Origin: Mycobacterium sp. E796 | Lineage (GTDB): Bacteria; Actinomycetota; Actinomycetes; Mycobacteriales; Mycobacteriaceae | Direction: 5' to 3' | Assembly (NCBI RefSeq): GCF_001672815.1 | Contig: NZ_LZKK01000222.1 | Coordinates: forward strand, 1 to 34,157 | Length of the DNA: 34,157 nt | In this document: positions 1 to 8,361 of the stretch, in pieces | How the letters are laid out: every line of letters starts with the position of its first letter | Numbering within the stretch: the first letter of the stretch is position 1 | Made by a program: the position numbers and the translations under genes | Notes under the pieces: model-generated | What the model was told of the DNA's origin: nothing | Databases searched by the model: none | Seen by the model: the letters and a program-made list of their open reading frames with translations, nothing else

Positions 1-69
1 GTTGCTGGCGTGCCGCCGGCGTCGGGACCGATGCCCAGGGTGGGAGTCAGCGTGGAGATGTCCAGCGGG
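1..69. repeat. Left arm of a 69-bp perfect inverted repeat (partner 636-704)
   Basis: Bases 1-69 equal the reverse complement of 636-704 with no mismatch, and identity stops at base 70. The repeat starts at exactly base 1 of the window and its partner lies inside the protease domain of the same gene. This looks like a fold-back at a contig edge more than a biological repeat, although a real inverted duplication cannot be excluded. Confidence 0.9.
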
Positions 70-1179
70 ACCGGCGGAACCGGCGGCCCGCTTAGCGTCG
101 GCGGCACCGGCGGCAACGCGCTGTTGTTCGGCAACGGCGGGCCCGGCGGACCCGGCGGCGAGCTGGCCACCGGCGGCGCCGGTGGCCTCGCCGGGTTGTT
201 GGCCGGCAACGGCGGTGCCGGCGGGCCCGGCGGGGTCCTGGGCACCGGCGGCCCGGGCGGTCTCGGCGGCCTGTTCGGCGCCGACGGAACCGCGGGCGCC
301 GCCGGCGGTCCGGCGACCGTGCCGCTGACGATGAGTGACACCGACGCGATGATGACGATCTCCATCAACGGCGGGCCGAGCGTGAGCGCCATCGTCGACA
401 CCGGATCCGCCCCGCTTCTGGTCCCACGCACGGACGTCAACATGACCGGCCTCGGTGCGCCCACCGGGCACAGCAATGCCTCGTACGGCAGCAATTCCGC
501 CTACTCGACCTATTACTACGACTCGTATGACACGACGGTGAACCTCGGGAACGGCATCGTGGCCAAGACCAGTGTCGACGTCGCCTACCGCGCCACCTGG
601 ACAATCGTCCACGCGGACGGCTCGATGACGACGACCCCGCTGGACATCTCCACGCTGACTCCCACCCTGGGCATCGGTCCCGACGCCGGCGGCACGCCAG
701 CAACCGTGTCGCTGCCGGGCGTCCTCGGCGACGGCGTGCTCATCAACGAGCCCGCGCGCTACTTCCAGTTCGGCGCCAACCCGCTGTCCGCCATCCATTC
801 GATATCCGGGGCACCGGCGGTGACGGCGACGAACGACCTACAGATATCGATCAATGGCGGACCCCTGCAAACCACCTCGGGGGCTTACATCGATTCCGGT
901 GACTTGAACGGAACCATCCCGGACAATCTGCTGGCGCCGGGCGCGCCGGACGGCGAAACCCTGCCGACGGGAACGACCATCGCGGTCTTCACCAGCGGCG
1001 GTGAGGAGCTCTACTCGTACACCGTCACCGGCAGCGCCAACGCACCCGAGGTCATCTCATCAGCGACGGTCAGCGGCTTCCCCGGCATCTTCAACACCGG
1101 GTACGTTCCCTTCTCGCTCGGGCCGATCTACGTCGCGAACAACCCCAGCGGTGTGGGAGCGACGGTCTTCGACTACTGA
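1..1179 (+). CDS. PE_PGRS-type protein with C-terminal pepsin-like aspartic protease domain (5' partial)
   Basis: Frame 1 is open from the first base, so the N-terminus (presumably a PE domain) lies outside the window. Bases 70-330 encode Gly-Gly-Ala/Asn-rich PGRS repeats. From about 325 a globular domain follows with two aspartic protease motifs: DTGS with Asp at 397-399, and DSG with Asp at 892-894. This matches the bilobal pepsin-like domain of PE_PGRS16/PE_PGRS35 (PecA-type) proteins, which are surface proteases that cleave themselves and other PE_PGRS proteins. The first 69 bases are a perfect reverse complement of 636-704 inside the same gene, so the residues they encode are probably not native; the trustworthy sequence starts at about 70. 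It is convergent with the proline dehydrogenase gene. The protease assignment is strong; which PE_PGRS orthologue it is cannot be told. Confidence 0.85.
   Translation, partial: VAGVPPASGPMPRVGVSVEMSSGTGGTGGPLSVGGTGGNALLFGNGGPGGPGGELATGGAGGLAGLLAGNGGAGGPGGVLGTGGPGGLGGLFGADGTAGAAGGPATVPLTMSDTDAMMTISINGGPSVSAIVDTGSAPLLVPRTDVNMTGLGAPTGHSNASYGSNSAYSTYYYDSYDTTVNLGNGIVAKTSVDVAYRATWTIVHADGSMTTTPLDISTLTPTLGIGPDAGGTPATVSLPGVLGDGVLINEPARYFQFGANPLSAIHSISGAPAVTATNDLQISINGGPLQTTSGAYIDSGDLNGTIPDNLLAPGAPDGETLPTGTTIAVFTSGGEELYSYTVTGSANAPEVISSATVSGFPGIFNTGYVPFSLGPIYVANNPSGVGATVFDY
636..704. repeat. Right arm of the 69-bp perfect inverted repeat (partner 1-69)
   Basis: This copy sits in frame within the conserved protease domain, so it is the authentic copy. 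The copy at 1-69 reads through the same sequence on the opposite strand. Confidence 0.9.
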
Positions 1180-1230
1180 CCGCCATCGATATCGACTGTG
1201 CATCGTGGACGTTGAGTGGTACAGCTAGGC

Positions 1231-1249
1231 GGGATTTCGGCGAAATCTC
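1231..1249. terminator. Hairpin between convergent protease and putB genes
   Basis: GATTTC (1233-1238) and GAAATC (1242-1247) form a 6-bp stem around a 3-nt loop, extended by a G-T wobble and a G-C pair. It lies between two convergent stop codons (1179 and 1260). There is no T tract, as is usual in mycobacteria, so a role as bidirectional terminator is inferred from position only. Confidence 0.4.
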
Positions 1250-1259
1250 AGCCCTGAGT

Positions 1260-2225
1260 TCACTCTCGGTGCGTCAACGCCCGCAGGAAGAACGTCAGGT
1301 TGGCCGGCCGCTCGGCGAGCCGCCGCATGAAGTATCCGTACCACTGGGTGCCGAACGGCACGTACACCCGCACGCGGTTGCCCGCGTCGGCCAACCGTCG
1401 CTGCTCGCGGTCGCGGATGCCGTACAGCATCTGGTATTCGAAATCCCCGGCGCCGCGCCCGGATTCGGCCGCCATCGCGGGCACCGCGGAAATGACGGCC
1501 GGATCGTGCGTTGCGACCATCGGATAGCCCGGCCCCGCCATCAGCACCCGAAGGCAGCGCAGGTATGACTCGGCTACCTCGGTGTCGTCCCGATAGGCCA
1601 CCGACGCGGGCTCGTCGTAGGCGCCCTTGCACAACCGGATCCGGGCGCCGGACGCGGCGAACTCCTCGCAGTCGCCCAGCGTGCGCCGCAGGTAGGCCTG
1701 CAAAACCGTGCCGAGCCAAGGGAAGTCCGCGCGCAGGTCTCGCACGATCGACAGCGTCGAATCGGTGGTGGTGTGGTCCTCGGCGTCCACCGTCACCCAC
1801 ACGCCGGACCGCTGCGCGGCCGAGCAGATGGACCAGGCGTTCTCCCGGGCAATCTTCTCGCCGTCGCGCTCCATCGACTGGCCCAGCGCCGACAGTTTCA
1901 GCGACACCTCCAGCGGCCGGCCGCCGTCGTCACCCAAATCGCCGGACGGCCCCAGAACCTCGATCAAATCCAGGTAGGTCTGCGTCGCCGCGTCGGCGTC
2001 GTCGACATCGGTGACGTCCTCGCCGAGGTAGTCGACACTGACCAAGCGGCCCGAATCACGCAGCACGGCAACGCTATTGAGCGCAGACTCGATCGTCTCC
2101 CCCGGCACGAACCGGCGCACCACCCGGCGGGTGATCGGCAACCGCTCGGCGGCCCGGCGCAACCCCTCGCGCCGCCGGGCCGCCATGATGGCCGGACGCA
2201 CGGTGCGGGCGAACAGCCCGCCCAT
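1260..2225 (-). CDS. putB: Proline dehydrogenase (monofunctional PRODH)
   Basis: This 321-aa protein has the TIM-barrel proline dehydrogenase fold, FAD-dependent, oxidising L-proline to 1-pyrroline-5-carboxylate. Family marks are the RLCKGAYDEP strand and the C-terminal YFMRRLAERPANL motif that contacts substrate and flavin. The length fits monofunctional mycobacterial PRODH (Rv1188, about 329 aa). The ATG at 2225-2223 overlaps the pruA stop as TGATG, so translation is coupled to pruA and the two are one operon. The reading frame stays open far upstream into pruA; that extension is a shadow and this is not a fused PutA. Expression is probably controlled by the divergent PruC regulator. Confidence 0.95.
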   Translation of the reverse strand: MGGLFARTVRPAIMAARRREGLRRAAERLPITRRVVRRFVPGETIESALNSVAVLRDSGRLVSVDYLGEDVTDVDDADAATQTYLDLIEVLGPSGDLGDDGGRPLEVSLKLSALGQSMERDGEKIARENAWSICSAAQRSGVWVTVDAEDHTTTDSTLSIVRDLRADFPWLGTVLQAYLRRTLGDCEEFAASGARIRLCKGAYDEPASVAYRDDTEVAESYLRCLRVLMAGPGYPMVATHDPAVISAVPAMAAESGRGAGDFEYQMLYGIRDREQRRLADAGNRVRVYVPFGTQWYGYFMRRLAERPANLTFFLRALTHRE

Positions 2226-3856
2226 CAGTCGGCCGCCATGTGCGGATAGGTGTGGTCGGTGGCCGGTACGAACGTCTCCTTGATGGTGCGGGCCGACGTC
2301 CAGCGCAACAGGTTCAACACCGATCCGGCCTTGTCGTTGGTGCCCGACCCGCGCGAGCCGCCGAACGGCTGGCGCCCGACCACCGCCCCGGTCGGCTTGT
2401 CGTTGACATAGAAGTTCCCGGCGGCGAACCGCAGCCGCTCCTGCGCGGTCAGCACCGCGGCCCGGTCGTCGGCGATGACCGCGCCGGTGAGCGCGTACCG
2501 CGAACCGGTGTCGATGACGTCGAGGATTCGTTCGTACTGGTCGTCGGGATAGACGTGCACCGATAGCAGCGGGCCGAAGTACTCGGTCGCGAAGGACTCG
2601 TCGGTCGGGTCGTCGGACAGCAGCACGGTCGGCCGCACGAAATAGCCTATGGCGTCGTCGTATTCGCCGCCCACCGCGATGGTCATCCCGGGCGCCCCCT
2701 TCGCCCGCTCGATGGCGTCGACGTTCTTGATGAAGGCGCGCCGGTCGATCAGGGCGCCGCCGTAATTGGTCAGGTCGGTGACGTCGCCGTAGCGCAGCGC
2801 GGCCGTCTTGCCCAGGAAGTCGTCGCCCATGCGCTGCCACACCGAGTGCGCGACGAACGCCCGCGACGCCGCCGAGCACTTCTGCCCCTGGTAGTCGAAG
2901 GCCCCGCGAATCAGCGCCGTGCACAACACATCCGGGCGCGCCGAGGCGTGCGCGACGACGAAGTCCTTGCCGCCGGTCTCCCCGACCAGCCGCGGATAGC
3001 TGCGGTAGCGGCCGATGTTCGCGCCCACCCGCTGCCACAGGTGTTGGAAGGTGGCCGTCGACCCGGTGAAGTGGATGCCGGCCAGCCGCGGATCGTCCAG
3101 CGCCACATCGGAAACCGCGAACCCGTCGCCGGTGACCAGGTTGATCACGCCGGGCGGCAGGCCCGCGGCCTCCAGCAGTTGCATGGTCAGATACGCCGAC
3201 AGCGTCTGGGTGATGGACGGCTTCCAGACGACGGTGTTGCCCATCAGCGCAGGCGCGGTCGGCAGGTTGCCGGCGATCGAGGTGAAGTTGAACGGCGTGA
3301 TCGCGTAGACGAAGCCGTCCAGCGGGCGGTACTCGCTGCGGTTCCACTCGCCGGGCCCGCTGATCGGCTGCTGCGCCAGGATGTGCCGGGCGAACGCCAC
3401 GTTGAACCGCCAGAAGTCGACCTGCTCGCACGGCGAGTCGATCTCGGCCTGGTAGGCGGACTTGGACTGGCCGAGCATGGTCGCGGCGGCGATCTTTTCC
3501 CGCCAGGGCCCGGCCAGCAGGTCCGCGGCCCGCAGGAACACCGCGGCCCGCTCGTCGAAGGGCATTGCCGCCCAGGCGTCCTTGGCGCCCATCGCGGCCT
3601 CGATGGCGGCCGTCGCGTCGGCGTGCCCGGCGTTGGTCAGGGTGCCCAGCGTCGCGGCGTGCCGGTGCGGCTGGACCACGTCTATGCGCTCGCCGTCGCC
3701 CATCCGGTGGTTGCCGGCGATGACGTGCGGCAGGTCGATCGGGTTGTCGGCGAGCGCGCTGAGCTCGGCGCGCAGGCGCGCGCGTTCCGGGGATTTCGGG
3801 GCGTAGTCGTGGACCGGCTCGTTGGCGGGCAGTGGCACCTGGGTGATCGCGTCCAT
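2225..3856 (-). CDS. pruA: 1-pyrroline-5-carboxylate dehydrogenase
   Basis: This 543-aa NAD-dependent aldehyde dehydrogenase oxidises glutamate semialdehyde/P5C to glutamate, the second step of proline catabolism. The catalytic Glu293 lies in GETGG and the nucleophile Cys327 in GQKCSAAS; their 34-residue spacing is normal for the ALDH family. The start chosen is the ATG at 3856-3854, giving the same length as I recall for Rv1187; the frame runs 21 codons further upstream into the regulatory region, where no start is convincing. It is first in the pruA-putB operon, transcribed away from pruC across an 84-bp control region. Removing P5C by a coupled pair limits toxic aldehyde build-up. Confidence 0.95.
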   Translation of the reverse strand: MDAITQVPLPANEPVHDYAPKSPERARLRAELSALADNPIDLPHVIAGNHRMGDGERIDVVQPHRHAATLGTLTNAGHADATAAIEAAMGAKDAWAAMPFDERAAVFLRAADLLAGPWREKIAAATMLGQSKSAYQAEIDSPCEQVDFWRFNVAFARHILAQQPISGPGEWNRSEYRPLDGFVYAITPFNFTSIAGNLPTAPALMGNTVVWKPSITQTLSAYLTMQLLEAAGLPPGVINLVTGDGFAVSDVALDDPRLAGIHFTGSTATFQHLWQRVGANIGRYRSYPRLVGETGGKDFVVAHASARPDVLCTALIRGAFDYQGQKCSAASRAFVAHSVWQRMGDDFLGKTAALRYGDVTDLTNYGGALIDRRAFIKNVDAIERAKGAPGMTIAVGGEYDDAIGYFVRPTVLLSDDPTDESFATEYFGPLLSVHVYPDDQYERILDVIDTGSRYALTGAVIADDRAAVLTAQERLRFAAGNFYVNDKPTGAVVGRQPFGGSRGSGTNDKAGSVLNLLRWTSARTIKETFVPATDHTYPHMAAD

Positions 3857-3892
3857 GCCGCTAAGGGTCCCCCGCGCGGGCCAGGATCCTGT

Positions 3893-3939
3893 TAGCCGAT
3901 TGGACAATAACTGCCGCATCGGCTAGTAAGATTGGACAA
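3893..3939. promoter_or_regulatory. Candidate PruC operator and pruC -10 box in the pruA/pruC divergent region
   Basis: An 8-bp perfect inverted repeat, TAGCCGAT (3893-3900) and ATCGGCTA (3918-3925), has a 17-nt spacer. A 10-bp direct repeat GATTGGACAA occurs at 3898-3907 and 3930-3939, 32 bp (about three helical turns) apart. TAAGAT (3927-3932) is a good mycobacterial -10 box for pruC, ending 8 nt before its ATG. Together these look like binding sites for a PucR-type regulator controlling both directions. Binding is inferred. Confidence 0.55.
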
Positions 3940-3940
3940 C

Positions 3941-5521
3941 ATGCAAACGGCGCGGGTCGGCCTGGGCCAGCTGCTTCTTGCGCTGGACGCGACGCTGGTC
4001 AGCCTGGTGGACGCCCCCCGCGGCCTCGACCTCCCGGTGGGGTCGGCGGCGCTCATCGATTCCGACGACGTGCGGCTGGGCCTGGCCGCGGCGGCCGGCG
4101 CGGCCGACGTCTTCTTCCTGCTCGGGGTCCGCGACGACGAGGCGCTGCGATGGCTCGACCAACAAGCGCGCGCACCAGTCGCCATCTTCGCCAAGGGGCC
4201 GTCGCCCGCCGTGGTGGCGACGGCGGTCGCGGCCGGGTCCGCGGTGGTAGCCGTCGAACCGCGGGCGCGTTGGGAACGGCTCTACCAATTGGTCAACCAC
4301 GTCCTGGAACATCACGGCGATCGCGGCGATCCCGTCGACGATTCGGGCACCGACCTGTTCGGCTTGGCGCAGTCGCTGGCCGACCGCATCCACGGCATGG
4401 TCTCCATTGAAAACGCCCAGTCGCACGTGCTCGCCTACTCGGCCTCCAGCGACGAGGCCGACGAGCTGCGCCGCCTGTCCATCCTGGGGCGCGCCGGCCC
4501 GCCCGAGCATCTGGAGTGGATCGGCCAGTGGGGCATCTTCGATGCGCTGCGGTCCAGCGGCGAGGTGGTGCGCGTCGCCGAGCGCCCGGAGTTGGGCCTG
4601 CGCCCGCGGCTGGCCATCGGGATCCATCAGCCACCGGCCGGCGCGCGTCGGCCGCCGACGTTCGCCGGCACCATCTGGGTGCAGCAGGGCTCGCAGCCGC
4701 TGGCCGACGACGCCGACGAGATGTTGTGCGGGGCAGCGGTTTTGGCCGCCCGGATCATGGCCCGGCTGGCCGCCCGGCCGTCCACCCATGCGCGACGGGT
4801 GCAGCAACTCCTCGGCCTCACCGACGACGAGCCCGCCGACGTGCCCGCCATCGCCCGCGAACTCGGCCTCGCCGCCGACGGGGCCGCCGCGCTCATCGGC
4901 TGGGATACCCGGGCCCGGCATCCGCGGCTGGCCGACGTACTGGCGTTGAGCGCCAGCGCTTTTCGCCGCGACGCTCAGGTCGCCGCGCGCGGCTCGCGCA
5001 TCTATGTGCTGCTGCCGCAGACCGCGCCCACCCGGTCGGTCACCTCGTGGGTGCGCGGCACGATCGGCGCGCTGCGCACCGAACTCGGCGTCGAGCTACG
5101 GGCGGCCATCGCCGCGCCGGTCGCCGCCCTGACCGGGGTCGCCGCGGCGCGCGCAGAGGTGGACCGCGTGCTCGACAGCGCCGAGCGACACCCGATTCTG
5201 GGACAGGTGACCACACTGGCCGAGGCGCGGACCACCGTCCTGCTCGACGAGATCGTCACCCTGGTCGGCGCCGACAAGCGCCTGGTCGATCCCCGGATCC
5301 GCGACCTGCGGGAACAGGACCCGGTGCTGGCCAAGACGCTGCGGGCCTACCTCGACAGTTTCGGCGACGTCGCCGCCGCCGCGTCCACGTTGCGGGTGCA
5401 TCCCAACACCGTCCGCTACCGGGTGCGGCGGATCGAGAAGCTGCTGGGCGCCTCGCTATCCGACCCCGAAGTGCGGCTGCTGTTCTCGCTCGGGTTGCGG
5501 GTTACCGAACGCCCGGCCTAG
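3941..5521 (+). CDS. pruC: PucR-family transcriptional regulator of proline catabolism
   Basis: This 526-aa protein has a C-terminal PucR-type helix-turn-helix (about residues 470-505, with the [17 protein letters not shown] recognition segment) preceded by a GGDEF-like/sensory region. Its position divergent from pruA-putB matches Rv1186c (PruC), which activates proline-utilisation genes in response to proline. The ATG at 3941 is preferred over an in-frame TTG at 3932, because the TTG lies inside the TAAGAT -10 box and the transcript probably starts at about 3939. Its TAG stop is followed at once by two DnaA boxes belonging to the next promoter. Confidence 0.9.
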   Translation: MQTARVGLGQLLLALDATLVSLVDAPRGLDLPVGSAALIDSDDVRLGLAAAAGAADVFFLLGVRDDEALRWLDQQARAPVAIFAKGPSPAVVATAVAAGSAVVAVEPRARWERLYQLVNHVLEHHGDRGDPVDDSGTDLFGLAQSLADRIHGMVSIENAQSHVLAYSASSDEADELRRLSILGRAGPPEHLEWIGQWGIFDALRSSGEVVRVAERPELGLRPRLAIGIHQPPAGARRPPTFAGTIWVQQGSQPLADDADEMLCGAAVLAARIMARLAARPSTHARRVQQLLGLTDDEPADVPAIARELGLAADGAAALIGWDTRARHPRLADVLALSASAFRRDAQVAARGSRIYVLLPQTAPTRSVTSWVRGTIGALRTELGVELRAAIAAPVAALTGVAAARAEVDRVLDSAERHPILGQVTTLAEARTTVLLDEIVTLVGADKRLVDPRIRDLREQDPVLAKTLRAYLDSFGDVAAAASTLRVHPNTVRYRVRRIEKLLGASLSDPEVRLLFSLGLRVTERPA

Positions 5522-5548
5522 TTATCCACAGTTGGCAGTTTGTCCACA
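5522..5548 (+). promoter_or_regulatory. Two DnaA boxes
   Basis: TTATCCACA (5522-5530) and TTGTCCACA (5540-5548) both match the 9-mer DnaA-box consensus, point the same way and start 18 bp apart. They lie immediately after the pruC stop codon and 54-80 bp before the start of the 13E12 gene. Such AT-rich 9-mers are rare by chance in this GC-rich DNA. They may let DnaA act as a transcription factor here. Confidence 0.55.
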
Positions 5549-5588
5549 ATTGGGGTTCTCGCTGGTGGCTCACCTGGGTGGGAATCAC

Positions 5589-5609
5589 TAGATTCGAAAC
5601 TATGTTCGA
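5589..5609 (+). promoter_or_regulatory. LexA (SOS) box and -10 box of the 13E12 gene
   Basis: TCGAAACTATGTTCGA (5594-5609) matches the mycobacterial SOS box TCGAAC-N4-GTTCGA at 11 of 12 positions. It overlaps the start codon (5602) and abuts a -10 hexamer TAGATT (5589-5594), 7 nt before the ATG, which suggests a leaderless transcript. LexA bound here would block initiation. As I recall, some M. tuberculosis 13E12 genes are LexA targets. Confidence 0.7.
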
Positions 5610-7116
5610 TTGCCAGACGTCCGACGCCGATGTGGTGGACGCGATCAGCGACGGCGCCCGGGCCGAGGCGGCCGCCGCGGCGCGCCGGTTGGCGGCGATC
5701 GCCGAACTGGTGTCCCGGCGTGCCGACGGTCCGACGGATCGCGCGCACTGGTCGTGCGACAACTGGGATGCGATAGCCGCCGAAGTGGCCGCGGCGCAGG
5801 GAATCAGCCACGCGCTGGCATCGGGGCAGATGTATCTGGCGGTGGCCCTGCGCGACCGCTTGCCCAAGGTCGCGGCCGTGTTCGCCGAGGGCGCCATCAG
5901 CGTGCGGCTGGCCTCGGCGATGGTGTGGCACACCGATCTGATCAAAGACCCCGACACATTGCGGTTGGTCGACGAGGCGCTGGCCGCCGACGCCAAGCTC
6001 TTCGGTCCGATGTCGGTGAGCAAGACCGCGCAAGCCATCGACGCCATCGTGGATCGCCACGACCCCGGGGCCCTGCGCCGCGCCCGCGCCGGCGCCCGCG
6101 GGCGCCACGTCACGATCAGCCCCGCAGACGACCAGTCCGGCACCGCAGCCCTGTGGGGTTCGCTGCTGGCCACCGACGCGGCCGTGTTGGAGCGCCAACT
6201 GACCCACATGGCCCAGCAGGTTTGCCGGGACGATCCCCGAACCCTCGACCAGCGCCGCGCCGACGCGCTGGGCGCCCTGGCCGCGGGGGGTCAATACCTC
6301 GCCTGCGCCTGCGGTGCCGCCGAGTGCCCCGCCGCCGGGGAGGCCGACCCGCGCGCCGGCGCGGTCGTCGTCCACGTCATCGCCCGCGAGGACACGCTGG
6401 ACGCCCAGCCCGACCCGCACACCTCCGGCGAGCGCCCGTCGCGGCCGATCACCCCGGGGATGACCCTGGCCGAGGCCCTGGCCCCCGATCCCGAACCCGA
6501 CCTGCCGCCCACGCCGCGGCCCCCGGCCGCGCATCTGCTCGGCGGCGGCACGCTGACCGCGTCGATGGTCGCCGAGCTGATCCGCGGCGGGGCCAAGGTC
6601 ACGCCGGTGCGCTTTCCCGCCGATGCCTTGCCCGAACCGAACTACCGGCCCTCGGCGCAGCTACAGCGGTTCATCCGCTGCCGCGACATGACCTGTCGCT
6701 TCCCGGGCTGCGACCGGCCCGCCGAATTCGCCGACATCGACCACACCATCCCCTACCCGCTAGGGCCCACGCATCCGTCCAACCTCAAATGCCTGTGCCG
6801 CAAACATCACCTGATCAAGACGTTCTGGCCCGGCTGGCGCGACGAGCAGTGGCCCGACGGCACCGTGGTGTGGACTTCGCCGAGCGGACGCACATACAAA
6901 ACCTATCCGGGCAGTCGGCTGCTGTTTCCGGCGCTATGTCTGCCGACGGGTGAATTACCCGCTGCCCCAACGGCGTACGCACCGCCCGGTGACCGCGGCA
7001 TCATGATGCCCACCCGCCGTCGCACCCGCGAGCAAGACCGCACCCGCCGTATCGACGCCGAACGCGCACTCAACGCCGATCGGGTCGCGGAACGCAATCA
7101 GCCACCGCCCTTTTAG
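5602..7116 (+). CDS. 13E12 repeat family protein: DUF222 with C-terminal HNH nuclease domain
   Basis: The 504-aa protein has the DUF222 helical region (about residues 10-340, rich in Ala/Arg) and a C-terminal HNH domain at about 355-410. In the latter, CRFPGCDRP, the [11 protein letters not shown]is motif and [11 protein letters not shown] supply metal-binding Cys and His residues. This is the REP13E12 family, present in many copies in mycobacterial genomes; some copies carry the attB site of phage-like element phiRv1. The cellular role is unknown. The ATG at 5602 sits inside the LexA box, and the open frame upstream is a shadow of pruC. SOS induction is inferred from the box. It is absent from this spot in M. 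tuberculosis, consistent with mobility of the family. Confidence 0.88.
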   Translation: MFDCQTSDADVVDAISDGARAEAAAAARRLAAIAELVSRRADGPTDRAHWSCDNWDAIAAEVAAAQGISHALASGQMYLAVALRDRLPKVAAVFAEGAISVRLASAMVWHTDLIKDPDTLRLVDEALAADAKLFGPMSVSKTAQAIDAIVDRHDPGALRRARAGARGRHVTISPADDQSGTAALWGSLLATDAAVLERQLTHMAQQVCRDDPRTLDQRRADALGALAAGGQYLACACGAAECPAAGEADPRAGAVVVHVIAREDTLDAQPDPHTSGERPSRPITPGMTLAEALAPDPEPDLPPTPRPPAAHLLGGGTLTASMVAELIRGGAKVTPVRFPADALPEPNYRPSAQLQRFIRCRDMTCRFPGCDRPAEFADIDHTIPYPLGPTHPSNLKCLCRKHHLIKTFWPGWRDEQWPDGTVVWTSPSGRTYKTYPGSRLLFPALCLPTGELPAAPTAYAPPGDRGIMMPTRRRTREQDRTRRIDAERALNADRVAERNQPPPF

Positions 7117-7162
7117 GAACTCGCGGCGAACAGCCGCCATCGCCACGGCGTCCGGGCCGCCG

Positions 7163-7168
7163 TACGAT
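7163..7168 (+). promoter_or_regulatory. -10 box of the MDMPI-like gene (leaderless)
   Basis: TACGAT ends 6 nt before the GTG at 7175, so the first transcribed base would be the G of the start codon. No clear -35 is seen. This decides the start over the TTG at 7169. Confidence 0.5.
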
Positions 7169-7174
7169 TTGCGG

Positions 7175-7891
7175 GTGCACGAGGCAACCAAAGCCGACAT
7201 CCTCGCCGCGCTAGATGACAGCGGGAAGCGGTTCGTCTCGATCGTCCGGCGCCTCGATGCGGATCGCGCCGCGCGACCGGTGCCTGGGCTCGCCTGGACG
7301 GCCATGGAGACTGCGGCGCACGTTGTAACCGTGCTCGGCAGGCTGCTTGGCGATCGTAGACGCGCCGCAACAAACGAGGGGGTGGCCGAACTGAATGCGA
7401 CCTGCCTCTCGGAGTACACCGACCGCGATATCAACGAGATCGCCGACCGGCTCGAGGCAAATCTTCGTACGGTGATCGACCACGTCTACCCCAAAGTCGA
7501 CTTCGACCGTCTGTATCCCTTCCACGGAGGATCGACGATCTCCGCCGGTGGCGGTGCTCGGTGGATCTTGTGCGAGCTGCTCGTGCACGGCTACGACGTC
7601 GCCGCGGCAACCGAAAACGAGTGGGCGATCCCGGCCGCGCAAGCATCCATCGCAATTCGCGGCCCCGCCGAGTCGATGAATCGGCTGGTTGAAAGCAAAA
7701 CCTCTCCCCGACACCGGGTGCGTCTGGGGAAAGACGACACTGTCGAATTCGTCGCATCCTCGGGACCCCTGCCTGCCGATGACAAGCCGATCGACGCGGA
7801 ACCCGACGAGTTGCTCCTGGCTTTCTTCGGAAGGATTGAAGTGTCCGATCCGCGTTTGGCGGTGCTTCTCGCTGATCTGCCCAACCTCTAA
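7175..7891 (+). CDS. Maleylpyruvate isomerase-like (MDMPI N-terminal, DinB-fold) protein
   Basis: The 238-aa protein resembles mycothiol-dependent maleylpyruvate isomerase relatives (TIGR03083 type). It has an N-terminal DinB-like four-helix bundle with metal-binding His candidates in the AAHVVTVLGRLLGD segment and in ELLVHGYDVAAA, and a C-terminal SCP2-like half. Family members are thought to be metal-dependent thiol transferases using mycothiol; the substrate of this one is unknown. The GTG start is chosen because it lies exactly at +1 of a TACGAT -10 box; a TTG six bases upstream is the alternative. It stands alone, 58 bp after the 13E12 gene and convergent with the DUF732 gene. Confidence 0.72.
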   Translation: MHEATKADILAALDDSGKRFVSIVRRLDADRAARPVPGLAWTAMETAAHVVTVLGRLLGDRRRAATNEGVAELNATCLSEYTDRDINEIADRLEANLRTVIDHVYPKVDFDRLYPFHGGSTISAGGGARWILCELLVHGYDVAAATENEWAIPAAQASIAIRGPAESMNRLVESKTSPRHRVRLGKDDTVEFVASSGPLPADDKPIDAEPDELLLAFFGRIEVSDPRLAVLLADLPNL

Positions 7892-7973
7892 CTAGGGCTC
7901 ATAAGCCATCAGGTAGAAGCGGGGCCCCTACCGGATCCCGTTGCGCGGCCGCTCTTTTCGCTCGGCTGGTGGC

Positions 7974-8303
7974 CTATTGCCAGTCAACCGGCAGATCGCC
8001 CGCATGGTTGGGGCAGACGTCGATCGTGGCGGCCTTCAGGGTATGCGCCGCATCCAGCGGCGGCATTTCGGTGGACAGCACCACGAAGGCGTATTGCCCC
8101 GCATACGAGGAGTACCCCTGGATCATCGCGTCGGCGTGGTCGTCCATCAGCGCACACGCTTCCCGCTCGCGGTTGGTGTCGGAGTTTGCGATGCCGGTGC
8201 CGAACCAGGCGGCCAGGCCGACGGCCGCGACGGTGGTGATGGCCCGGGTGGCGCTCCGGGCGGTGCCATGGTACTGGCGTGTGTGCAATTTCTGAGGGGA
8301 CAT
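7974..8303 (-). CDS. Small secreted DUF732-like protein
   Basis: The protein is 109 aa. Residues about 18-40 form a hydrophobic signal or anchor segment ending in GTGIANSDT. The mature part has two Cys, in ACALMDDHADAMI and in ATIDVCPN, the spacing seen in DUF732, a family of short secreted mycobacterial proteins of unknown function. A disulfide between the two Cys is likely. The ATG at 8303 is the only good start and has no clear Shine-Dalgarno. It lies 116 bp downstream of the DUF6636-like gene on the same strand, with an AT-rich gap holding a palindrome. Confidence 0.65.
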   Translation of the reverse strand: MSPQKLHTRQYHGTARSATRAITTVAAVGLAAWFGTGIANSDTNREREACALMDDHADAMIQGYSSYAGQYAFVVLSTEMPPLDAAHTLKAATIDVCPNHAGDLPVDWQ

Positions 8304-8361
8304 GTCGAGTTTTACCCGAGCGTCCCCGAAATCAAACTCGATTAACCCGCCGAATTTCGTA

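Noticed and set aside
70..330. Short periodic GC-rich repeats that might suggest a CRISPR array or satellite
   Set aside because: They are PGRS codon repeats (GGN-GGN) in frame; there are no spacers and no cas genes in the window.
1260..3431. A 723-codon minus-strand frame suggesting a PRODH/P5CDH fusion (PutA)
   Set aside because: The part beyond 2225 is an out-of-frame shadow of pruA; the two enzymes are separate genes overlapping by TGATG.
7912..7932. GGTAG...CTACC with a GGGGCCCC palindrome between convergent MDMPI-1 and DUF732 genes as a terminator
   Set aside because: The stem is short and the loop is itself self-complementary; too weak to call a terminator.
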